This document shows positions 1 through 5,916 of a DNA stretch of 7,322 bases, piece by piece. A program made the position numbers and the translations under genes. Origin of the DNA: Acidobacteriota bacterium (GTDB lineage: Bacteria; Acidobacteriota; Vicinamibacteria; Vicinamibacterales; 2-12-FULL-66-21); assembly GCA_013697225.1 (NCBI GenBank), contig JACCXG010000022.1, forward strand, positions 1 to 7,322. Reading direction: 5' to 3'. Within the stretch, counting starts at the first letter, position 1. Each line of letters starts with the position of its first letter. Below the pieces are notes generated by a model. The model saw only the letters and a program-made list of their open reading frames with translations, did not search any database and was not told the DNA's origin.

Positions 1-311
1 GCGTCACCAACGGGCAGGATCTCCGGGTGTCGGCATGGATGAAACCCATTGCGACCCTGATGAAGCCCTTGCGATCCGTCAACATCACCGACCTCACCGA
101 ATCCGGCGCTGCAATCGAGCGCAGCGACGTGTGCGCCGTTCCGGCTGCCGCCGTCGTGGGGGAAGCCATGGTGGCCCTCACGCTCGCCGATGCGCTGCTG
201 GAGAAGTTCGGCGGTGATTCCATCGGAGAGCTGACGCACGCCATCGAGGAATGGACCTCCGGCCTGGAGGATCGCTTCCGTGCGAGGGCCCGCGGCCCCT
301 TTCGCGGGTGA
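1..311 (+). CDS. aroC: Chorismate synthase, C-terminal 102 residues (5' end outside window)
   Basis: Chorismate synthase converts 5-enolpyruvylshikimate-3-phosphate to chorismate, the last step of the shikimate pathway, using reduced FMN in the cytoplasm. The reading frame is open from base 3 and ends at TGA 309-311. The visible part has the family's C-terminal signatures: TNGQ, the MKPIATL stretch, and the conserved block RSDVCAVPAA followed by VVGEAMVALTLADALLEKFG. A core of GGDS after LLEKF is typical of the long actinobacterial/firmicute-type enzymes, not of E. coli AroC, which lacks it. The last residues (about 18, rich in Arg and Gly) are a non-conserved basic tail. The gene is cut only by the window edge, with no sign of damage. 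It is followed after 9 nt by def, so the two are probably co-transcribed. Identity is firm; the start and the FMN-binding N-terminal part cannot be seen. Confidence 0.96.
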   Translation, partial: VTNGQDLRVSAWMKPIATLMKPLRSVNITDLTESGAAIERSDVCAVPAAAVVGEAMVALTLADALLEKFGGDSIGELTHAIEEWTSGLEDRFRARARGPFRG

Positions 312-320
312 CACCGCCGC

Positions 321-830
321 ATGGTGCGCCCGATCCTCAAGTACGGCACGCGTGCGCTCCACACGCCGGCCGCACCGGTCGTCGATTTCGACGAGCGCCT
401 GCAGCGGCTCATCGAGGACATGGTCGATACGATGTACGCGGCGCCGGGGATCGGGCTGGCTGCCACGCAGGTCGGCGTGCCGCTGCGCGTCTTCGTGGTG
501 GACCTCTCGGTCGGCCGGGATCCGTCCGGCCTCATCGTGATGGTCAATCCGGAGTTCGTGTCGAGAGAGGGGACGCAGCTTCAGGAGGAGGGCTGCCTGA
601 GCCTTCCAGGGTTCAACGCGACGGTGCTTCGCCCGGCGCGCAGCCTTCTGCGCGGGCTCAACCGCTACGGCAAGCCCCAGGAGCGGGAGGCCTCGGGGCT
701 GCTTGCCCGCGCGTTTCAGCACGAGATGGATCATCTCGATGGCCGCTTGTTCGTGGACCGGCTGCGGGGCATCAAGCGCGACGTCATCGTGCGCCGGATC
801 CAGAAGCTGCAGCGGACGGGTGAATGGTGA
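321..830 (+). CDS. def: Peptide deformylase
   Basis: The enzyme removes the formyl group from the N-terminal formylmethionine of nascent proteins at the ribosome, and is a metal-dependent (Fe2+ or Zn2+) hydrolase. All three family motifs are present: GIGLAATQVG at residues 43-52 (Gly45 and Gln50), EEGCLSLP at 89-96 with metal ligand Cys92, and QHEMDHLDG at 133-141 with ligands His134 and His138 and catalytic Glu135. The length of 169 residues matches E. coli Def. The usual Pro of motif 1 (AAPQ) is Thr49 here, a seemingly mild change. The ATG at 321 gives the standard N-terminus (PILKYG near residues 4-9), and a partial ribosome site GGTGA at 307-311, overlapping the aroC stop, lies 9 nt upstream. 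The gene overlaps fmt, the usual partner that adds the formyl group this enzyme removes. Confidence 0.98.
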   Translation: MVRPILKYGTRALHTPAAPVVDFDERLQRLIEDMVDTMYAAPGIGLAATQVGVPLRVFVVDLSVGRDPSGLIVMVNPEFVSREGTQLQEEGCLSLPGFNATVLRPARSLLRGLNRYGKPQEREASGLLARAFQHEMDHLDGRLFVDRLRGIKRDVIVRRIQKLQRTGEW

Positions 831-1780
831 ACGGGCCGGCGCTGCGGATCGCCTTCTTCGGCACGCCGGATTTTGCCGTGCCCACCCTCGAGGCGCTGCT
901 CGCCTCGCGCCACAACGTCGTTGCGGTGGTCTCGCAGCCGGATCGGCCAAAAGGGCGGGGGCACAAGCTGCAGATGACGCCCACGCACGCGGCGGCAGGT
1001 GCCGCGGGGGTCCCGGTCCTCCAACCCGAACGCGTGCGTGACGACCTGTTCCTCCAGAGCGTCGCCGGTATGGGGCTCGATCTCGGCGTCGTTGCTGCCT
1101 ACGGCAAGATCCTGCCGGAGGGCCTGCTGAAGCTGCCGCGGCTCGGCATGATCAACGTCCATGCCTCCCTCCTGCCCGCCTATCGCGGTGCTGCACCGGT
1201 ACACCGTGCGGTGATCAATGGCGACAGGGAGACAGGCGTCACGATCATGCGTGTCGTCCGCGAGCTCGACGCCGGGCCGATCATGGCGAAGGCGTCACGG
1301 CCTGTCGGCCTCGACGAAACGAGCGTCGAAGTGGAAGCCGCGCTCGCCCGGCTGGGGGCTCCGCTGCTCGTCTCGGTTGTCGACGCGCTCGCGACCGGCA
1401 CCGCGGTCGAGACTCCGCAGGACGACGCCCGGGCGACCTTTGCGCCGAAGATCGCCAGGTCTGAAGGCACGATCGACTGGAGCCGTCGCGCTGCTGAGAT
1501 TCACAATCTCGTGAGAGGGCTGCAGCCATGGCCGCTCGTGTCCGCCTGGCTCGACGGTCAGCGCTACCTGCTGCATCGCACCGGACGCACCCAGGATCGT
1601 GCAGCGGCGCCGGGTGGCACCATCGTCCATGCTGCTGGCGATCGGCTGTCGGTTGCCGCGGGGGATGGCGAATTGCTCGACATCCTACGGATCCAGCCGG
1701 AAGGCCGCCGGGTCATGCAGACGCGGGAATTCCTCGCCGGGCACCGGCTGACGCCTGGCGCCCGATTCACCTCCGGATGA
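824..1780 (+). CDS. fmt: Methionyl-tRNA formyltransferase
   Basis: Transfers a formyl group from 10-formyltetrahydrofolate to Met-tRNA(fMet), making the initiator tRNA for translation. The protein has 318 residues (E. coli 315). The N-terminal formyltransferase fold begins with RIAFFGTPDFAVP at 8-20 and contains SQPDRPKGRG at 37-46. The catalytic triad is visible as Asn111 and His113 in INVHASLLPAYRGAAP and Asp149 in RELDAGPI. The C-terminal OB-like tRNA-binding domain starts around residue 206, with APKI, GTIDW and NLVRGLQPWP (228-237). The ATG at 824 overlaps the end of def by 7 nt; a GTG directly after it at 827 would instead give a 4-nt GTGA overlap, the arrangement at most later junctions, and would shorten the protein by one residue. 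No clear ribosome site separates the two choices. The stop overlaps the rsmB start. Confidence 0.98.
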   Translation: MVNGPALRIAFFGTPDFAVPTLEALLASRHNVVAVVSQPDRPKGRGHKLQMTPTHAAAGAAGVPVLQPERVRDDLFLQSVAGMGLDLGVVAAYGKILPEGLLKLPRLGMINVHASLLPAYRGAAPVHRAVINGDRETGVTIMRVVRELDAGPIMAKASRPVGLDETSVEVEAALARLGAPLLVSVVDALATGTAVETPQDDARATFAPKIARSEGTIDWSRRAAEIHNLVRGLQPWPLVSAWLDGQRYLLHRTGRTQDRAAAPGGTIVHAAGDRLSVAAGDGELLDILRIQPEGRRVMQTREFLAGHRLTPGARFTSG

Positions 1781-3129
1781 TTGCTCCGGCCCGGCTGGCG
1801 GCTTTCAACGTGCTTCGTGCGGTGGGCACGCGGCGGGCGGACCTGCCTTCAGCCCTCGCAGCCGCGCGGTCGGGACTTCACGACGAACGCGATCGCGCCC
1901 TCACCGCCGAGATTGCGGCCGGGACCCTGCGATGGCAGGGGACGTTCGATCATGTAATTGCCGAGTACGCGCGGCGTCCTGTCGAGCGGCTGGATCCCGA
2001 GGTGCTCGACATTCTGCGCCTGACGATGTTCCAGTTGCTTCATCTGGACCGCGTGCCGGCATCGGCAGCAGTGAACGATGCTGTCGATCTTGTTCGCAAG
2101 GCAGGGAAGCGCAGCGCCGCGCCGCTCGTGAATGCCGTGCTCCGCCGGGTCAGCAGGGACCGCGGCCGGCTGCCCCTTCCGCCGCGCGAGTCCGGCTCCC
2201 CGGCGGCGGAGCTGGACTACCTCACGCAGACGCTCTCGCATCCCCGCTGGCTTGCGGCGCGCTGGCTGGAGCGTTACGGTTTCGACGCGGCCGAGGCCTG
2301 GTGCCGCTTCGACAACGAACCGGCACCGCTGACGCTCCGGGCCAACCGTCTGCGGACCACGCGTACCGACCTCCAGAAAGTCCTCGCCGAGGCGGGTGTG
2401 GAGACCCGGCCCACCGCGTTCGCCCCGGACGGCCTTGTCGTGCAGACGGGAAATCCCCTGCTCACAGGGCTCGCGCATGAGGGGCTCTTCGTCGTGCAGG
2501 ATGAGGCCTCACAGCTCGTCGGGGTCGTGGCCTCCGCGGCCCCGGGCAGCCGGGTCCTCGACGCCTGTGCGGCTCCCGGGGGAAAGACGACCGCGATGGC
2601 GGGGGACATGGGGGACCGTGGCCTGATCGTGGCGGCCGACATTCGTGCCAGGCGTGTGCGTCTGCTGGCGGGGACGGTGCGTGCCGCCGGGGCCGCCTGC
2701 GTGAAAGTGGTGCAGGCCAATGCGGCCGAGAGGCTGCCGTTTCGGGATGTGTTCGACCTCGTCCTCGTCGATGCCCCGTGCTCCGGGCTGGGCACTCTCC
2801 GGCGTGATCCGGACATCAAGTGGCGCAGGTCAGAGGATGAGTTCGAGGCCATCTCGGCCCTGCAGGTCCGGATCCTCACGCAGTCGGCGGCTGTTGTGCG
2901 GCACGGCGGACGGATCGTTTATGCCACATGCTCCAGCGAACCGGACGAGAACGAGGCCGTCGTCCAGCGTTTCCTGGAGGCAGCGCCAGGATTCCGGGCC
3001 GAACCCCTTGCGCTGCCGGGTGCGTCCCACCTGGTCAACGAAGGGGGACACCTGCGCACGTATCCGTTCCGCGACGGTCTCGAGGCGTTCTTCGCCGCGT
3101 CGTTGGTGAAAGCCCGGGATGTGCGCTAA
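1777..3129 (+). CDS. rsmB: 16S rRNA (cytosine-967-C5)-methyltransferase
   Basis: An S-adenosylmethionine-dependent enzyme that, in the RsmB family, methylates C967 of 16S rRNA. The 450 residues (E. coli 429) comprise an N-terminal NusB-like RNA-binding helical domain (about 3-130, with the LLHLDRVPASAAVNDAVDL stretch at 87-105), a linker/N1 region, and a Rossmann-type methyltransferase domain from about 235. SAM-binding motif I is DACAAPGGKT at 262-271. Motif IV is VDAPCSGLG with Cys335, and motif VI is YATCSSEPDENE with Cys385, the expected nucleophile by analogy with E. coli Cys375. The ATG at 1777 overlaps the fmt stop by 4 nt (ATGA); the frame is open further upstream inside fmt, but that extension lacks family resemblance. 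No Shine-Dalgarno precedes the start, so coupling to fmt termination is likely. The NusB domain favours RsmB over the related RsmF. Confidence 0.96.
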   Translation: MIAPARLAAFNVLRAVGTRRADLPSALAAARSGLHDERDRALTAEIAAGTLRWQGTFDHVIAEYARRPVERLDPEVLDILRLTMFQLLHLDRVPASAAVNDAVDLVRKAGKRSAAPLVNAVLRRVSRDRGRLPLPPRESGSPAAELDYLTQTLSHPRWLAARWLERYGFDAAEAWCRFDNEPAPLTLRANRLRTTRTDLQKVLAEAGVETRPTAFAPDGLVVQTGNPLLTGLAHEGLFVVQDEASQLVGVVASAAPGSRVLDACAAPGGKTTAMAGDMGDRGLIVAADIRARRVRLLAGTVRAAGAACVKVVQANAAERLPFRDVFDLVLVDAPCSGLGTLRRDPDIKWRRSEDEFEAISALQVRILTQSAAVVRHGGRIVYATCSSEPDENEAVVQRFLEAAPGFRAEPLALPGASHLVNEGGHLRTYPFRDGLEAFFAASLVKARDVR

Positions 3130-3132
3130 ACT
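3103..3132 (+). promoter_or_regulatory. Possible sigma-70-type promoter upstream of the PASTA gene
   Basis: TTGGTG at 3103-3108 and TAAACT at 3127-3132 are 18 nt apart and match the -35 and -10 consensus at 3/6 and 4/6 positions. They sit at the most AT-rich spot between genes in the + strand run. A transcript from here would start at about 3139-3141, only a base or a few before the ATG at 3142, so the message would be leaderless or nearly so. This fits the absence of a Shine-Dalgarno there. The -35 match is weak, and the AT-richness could be accidental. Confidence 0.3.
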
Positions 3133-3141
3133 TTTCAATTC

Positions 3142-3867
3142 ATGGCTCTTAAGAGGCGCGTCCTGGGCGCCGGGAAGCTCGTGGTCCTGGCAGGCGCGCT
3201 CGTCCTGACCTACCTCCTGTTTGCCGCTGTCGGCATGCGTGTGGCGCTGAAAACGCGCGAGGTGGTGGTGCCGCCGCTCGCCGGACGAACGGTGAACGAG
3301 GCCACTGCCCTCCTGACCGTGGCCGGGCTAAATCTGAAGGTCGAGGAGGGGGTCCGGCTCGATCCGAAGGTGCCGGCGGGGCAGATCGTCACGCAGGAGC
3401 CCGCATCCGGCGTTCGCACCCGGCGGGAGCGTGGAGTTCGGGTGTGGGTCAGCGGCGGACCGCGGTCCATGGTGGTGCCCGCGCTTGGCGGCGAGTCCGA
3501 GCGCACGGCGCAGCTCCGGCTCGAGCAGGAGGGGCTCGCCCTGAGCGGCATTGCAGAGATCCGGTCGGCTGATTACCCCCCCGGTACTGTCGTGGCGCAG
3601 TTTCCGGCGGCAAAGACGACGGGCGGGCAGGTGACGCTACTGGTGAACCGGGGGGCGGGGGGTGCCCGCTACGTCATGCCGGATCTGATTGGGGTGAACG
3701 GACAGCGTGCGGCGGACGTCCTGCGGGAACGCGGCTTCCGGGCAACAGTCGTCGGCGAACATCCCTACCCCGGAGTGCCCCCCGGCATCGTGCTCCGCCA
3801 GAACCCGCAGGCCGGGTTCCAGATTGCGCCAGGTGACGCCATCTCGCTCGAGGTGAGCCGCCAGTGA
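3142..3867 (+). CDS. Membrane-anchored protein with three PASTA domains, no kinase domain
   Basis: A 241-residue protein with a short basic N-terminus (KRR at 4-6), one hydrophobic membrane segment at about 13-32 (rich in Val, Leu and Ala), and then three PASTA modules at about 40-105, 109-170 and 177-240. Each module shows the family pattern: a VP or MP start (VVPPLAG, VVPALGG, VMPDLIG), a helix ending in a G-L or G-F pair, and a G-x-V-x-x-Q-x-P strand (AGQIVTQEPASG, PGTVVAQFPA, PGIVLRQNPQAG). PASTA modules are known from Ser/Thr kinases and penicillin-binding proteins, where they bind peptidoglycan fragments or other proteins; here they hang alone outside the inner membrane by the positive-inside rule. 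The exact role is unknown. The gene lies 12 nt after rsmB in the same frame, has no Shine-Dalgarno, and overlaps rpe by 4 nt. No start codon lies between the rsmB stop and ATG 3142, so this start is secure. Confidence 0.9.
   Translation: MALKRRVLGAGKLVVLAGALVLTYLLFAAVGMRVALKTREVVVPPLAGRTVNEATALLTVAGLNLKVEEGVRLDPKVPAGQIVTQEPASGVRTRRERGVRVWVSGGPRSMVVPALGGESERTAQLRLEQEGLALSGIAEIRSADYPPGTVVAQFPAAKTTGGQVTLLVNRGAGGARYVMPDLIGVNGQRAADVLRERGFRATVVGEHPYPGVPPGIVLRQNPQAGFQIAPGDAISLEVSRQ
3850..3856 (+). promoter_or_regulatory. Strong ribosome binding site for rpe
   Basis: GAGGTGA is a perfect 7-nt complement to the 16S anti-Shine-Dalgarno region and lies 7 nt before the GTG start of rpe, inside the last codons of the PASTA gene. 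It supports the GTG at 3864 as the rpe start and is the clearest ribosome site in the window. Confidence 0.8.
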
Positions 3868-4565
3868 ATACCCTTCCTCTCGCAATCGCGCCATCGCTCC
3901 TGGCAGCGGACTTCGCCGCGCTGGGCAAGGAGATCGCGGCGGCCGAGCGTGGCGGAGCCGACCTGCTGCACGTCGACGTCATGGACGGGCACTTCGTGCC
4001 GAACCTGTCGATGGGGCCTCCTGTCGTGCAGGCGGTGCACCGCGTGGCCACCGTTCCGCTGGACGTGCACCTGATGATCGCCAACCCCGATCAGCACATC
4101 GAGGCCTTCGTGAAGGCAGGCGCGGCGCGGATCACGGTCCACGTGGAAGTGCTTCCCCACCTGCACCGCACGCTGCAGTACATCAGGAGCCTGGGTGCGC
4201 AGTCCGGTGTGGCGCTGAATCCATCCACCCCCGTCGGGGCGATCGAGGAGGTTCTCGACGAGGTGGATCAGGTGCTCGTCATGTCGGTGAACCCGGGGTT
4301 CGGCGGGCAGACCTTCATCCCGAGAAGCGAGTCTAAGATCCGCGCGCTGCGTGCGCTGCTCGATGCGGCCGGCAGTCGAGCGCCGGTCTCGGTAGACGGT
4401 GGCGTGGATCACGGCAATGCTGCCCGGCTCGTGGCTGCCGGGGCGGCCATCCTCGTGGCGGGAAGCTCGATTTTCGGCGGGGGCGAGCCGGAGCGGGCGA
4501 CGCGGGAGCTTCGGGCGGCCGCGATGCAGGGACTGGCGGGCCGGGCTCCGGCGGCAGGCCTGTGA
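3864..4565 (+). CDS. rpe: Ribulose-phosphate 3-epimerase
   Basis: Interconverts D-ribulose 5-phosphate and D-xylulose 5-phosphate in the pentose phosphate (or Calvin) pathway; a cytoplasmic metal-dependent TIM-barrel enzyme. The 233 residues (E. coli 225) carry the expected barrel motifs: APSLLAADF at 9-17, LLHVDVMDGHFVPNLSMGP at 34-52, DVHLM at 67-71, MSVNPGFGGQTF at 140-151 and VDGGV at 177-181. Metal ligands are His36, Asp38, His69 and Asp178, with the two Asp also acting as acid/base catalysts; the phosphate-binding end contains VAGSSIFG at 198-205. The start is a GTG that overlaps the PASTA stop by 4 nt (GTGA), supported by a strong ribosome site. The last about 15 residues are a non-conserved Ala-rich tail. 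Nothing nearby suggests a Calvin-cycle cluster, so a housekeeping role is likely. Confidence 0.97.
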   Translation: MNTLPLAIAPSLLAADFAALGKEIAAAERGGADLLHVDVMDGHFVPNLSMGPPVVQAVHRVATVPLDVHLMIANPDQHIEAFVKAGAARITVHVEVLPHLHRTLQYIRSLGAQSGVALNPSTPVGAIEEVLDEVDQVLVMSVNPGFGGQTFIPRSESKIRALRALLDAAGSRAPVSVDGGVDHGNAARLVAAGAAILVAGSSIFGGGEPERATRELRAAAMQGLAGRAPAAGL

Positions 4566-4972
4566 AGAGCGCCGCTGTACGCGCCTCGACGAGCACCGTC
4601 CGCGTCCGGTATGCCGAGACCGACAAGATGGGCGTGGTCTACTACGCAAATTATTTCGTCTGGTTCGAGGTCGCCCGCACCGACCTCCTTCGTTCGCTGG
4701 GCTGGAGTTATCGCGACATGGAGCAGGCCGGAGTGGCGCTTCCCGTGATTGAAGCTGAATGCCGTTACCACCGCGGCGCCCGTTACGACGACGAGCTCGA
4801 CGTCCGGGCGGAAGGACGACTGCTGTCGGCGGTGCGCATGGAGTTCACGTACGAAATCGTGCGCCGCGGCGATGCGGTGCCGGCCGCGTCCGGCCGTACG
4901 GTCCACGCGGCGATTGGCAGCGACGGGCGTCCGTGCCGCCTTCCCGATCGGATCAGGCAGGTCTTCGCATGA
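4562..4972 (+). CDS. Hotdog-fold acyl-CoA thioesterase (YbgC/4HBT family)
   Basis: A 136-residue single hotdog domain of the 4-hydroxybenzoyl-CoA thioesterase/YbgC group, which hydrolyses acyl-CoA or acyl-ACP thioesters in the cytoplasm. The signature is VRYAETDKMGVVYYANYFVW at 15-34, with the expected catalytic Asp21 followed by the long central helix FEVARTDLLRSLG. E. coli YbgC has His where Tyr28 stands in VVYYANY; many family members have Tyr there. The later strands (about 63-118) follow the family pattern. In proteobacteria ybgC accompanies tol-pal, whereas here the gene stands between rpe and an epimerase, in a run that ends with bamD, so a link to envelope lipid metabolism is possible but inferred; the substrate cannot be read from the sequence. 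The GTG at 4562 overlaps the rpe stop by 4 nt; no other usual start codon lies before the catalytic motif. No clear ribosome site is seen. Confidence 0.88.
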   Translation: MKSAAVRASTSTVRVRYAETDKMGVVYYANYFVWFEVARTDLLRSLGWSYRDMEQAGVALPVIEAECRYHRGARYDDELDVRAEGRLLSAVRMEFTYEIVRRGDAVPAASGRTVHAAIGSDGRPCRLPDRIRQVFA

Positions 4973-5916
4973 GGGCGCTCGTCACCGGGGCCGCCGGGTT
5001 CATCGCGTCGCACCTCACGTCCGCGCTGCTCGATCGTGGCGCCGAGGTGATAGGGCTCGACTGCTTCACCGACTACTACCCGCGCCGCGTGAAGGAGGAG
5101 AACCTGGACGTGAACCGGCACCGCCCCGGGTTCACGTTCCTCGAAGCTCGGCTCCAGGAGGCGGACCTCCCTTCCGTGCTCGACGGTGTCTCACACGTCT
5201 TCCATCTGGCCGCCCAGGCGGGGGTCCGCAAGAGCTGGGGACAGGATTTCAGGATTTACACCGACAACAACGTCGACGCCTCGCAGGGGCTGCTGGAGGC
5301 CTGCGTCGGACGTCCGCTCCACCGCTTCGTCTATGCCTCGAGCTCCTCGCTCTACGGGGATAACGTGGCCATTCCCATGCGGGAGGATGCCCTGCCCCAG
5401 CCCGTCTCGCCGTACGGTGTGACGAAGCTGGCAGCGGAGCAGTTGTGCTACCTCTACAGCGTGAATCACGGCGTGCCGGCAACCTCGGTCCGGTACTTCA
5501 CGGTGTACGGTCCGAGGCAGCGGCCGGATATGGCCTTCCACAAATTTTTTCGCGCATCACTGGAAGGGAAGCCCATCGTGCTCTACGGCGACGGTGAGCA
5601 GACGAGAGATTTCACGTACGTGACCGATGCCGTTGCCGGCACGATGGCGGCCGGCGACACAGGTGTGCCGGGCCGCGCCTACAACATCGGCGGGGGCTCG
5701 CGTGTGACGGTCAACCAGGTGCTTGCCATCGTGGAGCGTCTCGTCGGCCGGCCGCTCGAGATCCGCCGGGAGCCGGCGCAGAAGGGGGATATGCGCGACA
5801 CGTATGCGGATACGACGCTGGCGCGCGCGGACCTGGGATTCGCGCCGGCCGTCACGCTCGAACAGGGACTGGAATCGGAGTATCGATGGATTGCAAAGAC
5901 CACCGCGCGCGCATGA
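4969..5916 (+). CDS. NAD-dependent nucleotide-sugar epimerase/dehydratase (UDP-glucose or UDP-glucuronate 4-epimerase-like)
   Basis: An extended short-chain dehydrogenase of 315 residues that acts on a nucleotide sugar, probably supplying a sugar for lipopolysaccharide, capsule or other surface glycan. The NAD-binding loop GAAGFIASH is at 7-15, with Ala in place of the third Gly of GxxGxxG, a substitution known in this group. Asp31 ends the second strand as expected for NAD preference. HLAAQAGVR at 79-87, the Ser-rich YASSSSLYG at 122-130 and the catalytic YGVTK (Tyr149, Lys153) follow. The substrate half contains RYFTVYGPRQRPDMAF (175-190), YGDGEQTRDFTYV (206-218) and YNIGGGS (238-244). The DCFTDYYPRR stretch at 31-40 and the RQRPDMAF motif resemble UDP-glucuronate 4-epimerases more than GalE, but specificity is not settled. 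The ATG at 4969 overlaps the thioesterase stop by 4 nt and places the Rossmann motif at the very N-terminus; an upstream in-frame extension was discarded. Confidence 0.9.
   Translation: MRALVTGAAGFIASHLTSALLDRGAEVIGLDCFTDYYPRRVKEENLDVNRHRPGFTFLEARLQEADLPSVLDGVSHVFHLAAQAGVRKSWGQDFRIYTDNNVDASQGLLEACVGRPLHRFVYASSSSLYGDNVAIPMREDALPQPVSPYGVTKLAAEQLCYLYSVNHGVPATSVRYFTVYGPRQRPDMAFHKFFRASLEGKPIVLYGDGEQTRDFTYVTDAVAGTMAAGDTGVPGRAYNIGGGSRVTVNQVLAIVERLVGRPLEIRREPAQKGDMRDTYADTTLARADLGFAPAVTLEQGLESEYRWIAKTTARA

Noticed and set aside
1766..1775. ATTCACCTCC just before the rsmB start, resembling the anti-Shine-Dalgarno tail of 16S rRNA.
   Set aside because: It is accounted for by the fmt codons for Phe-Thr-Ser; no partner element or conservation is visible, so I take it as chance.
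1528..1776. An N-terminal extension of rsmB of 83 codons inside fmt.
   Set aside because: It is the out-of-frame reading of the fmt C-terminal domain; the NusB-like domain begins right at ATG 1777, which also gives the 4-nt overlap.
3765..4649. A 294-codon minus-strand open frame opposite rpe.
   Set aside because: The translation is Arg/His-rich and low in complexity, as expected for a shadow of rpe, whose catalytic residues are all intact on the + strand.
4759..4968. An N-terminal extension of the sugar epimerase of 70 codons.
   Set aside because: It is an Arg-rich shadow of the thioesterase gene; the nucleotide-binding motif should be at the N-terminus, as it is with the ATG at 4969.
5541..5550. 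CAAATTTTTT in the epimerase gene as a possible slippery site.
   Set aside because: Codon phase (AAA TTT TTT) does not fit the standard -1 slippery heptamer, and the family sequence continues unbroken in the original frame.
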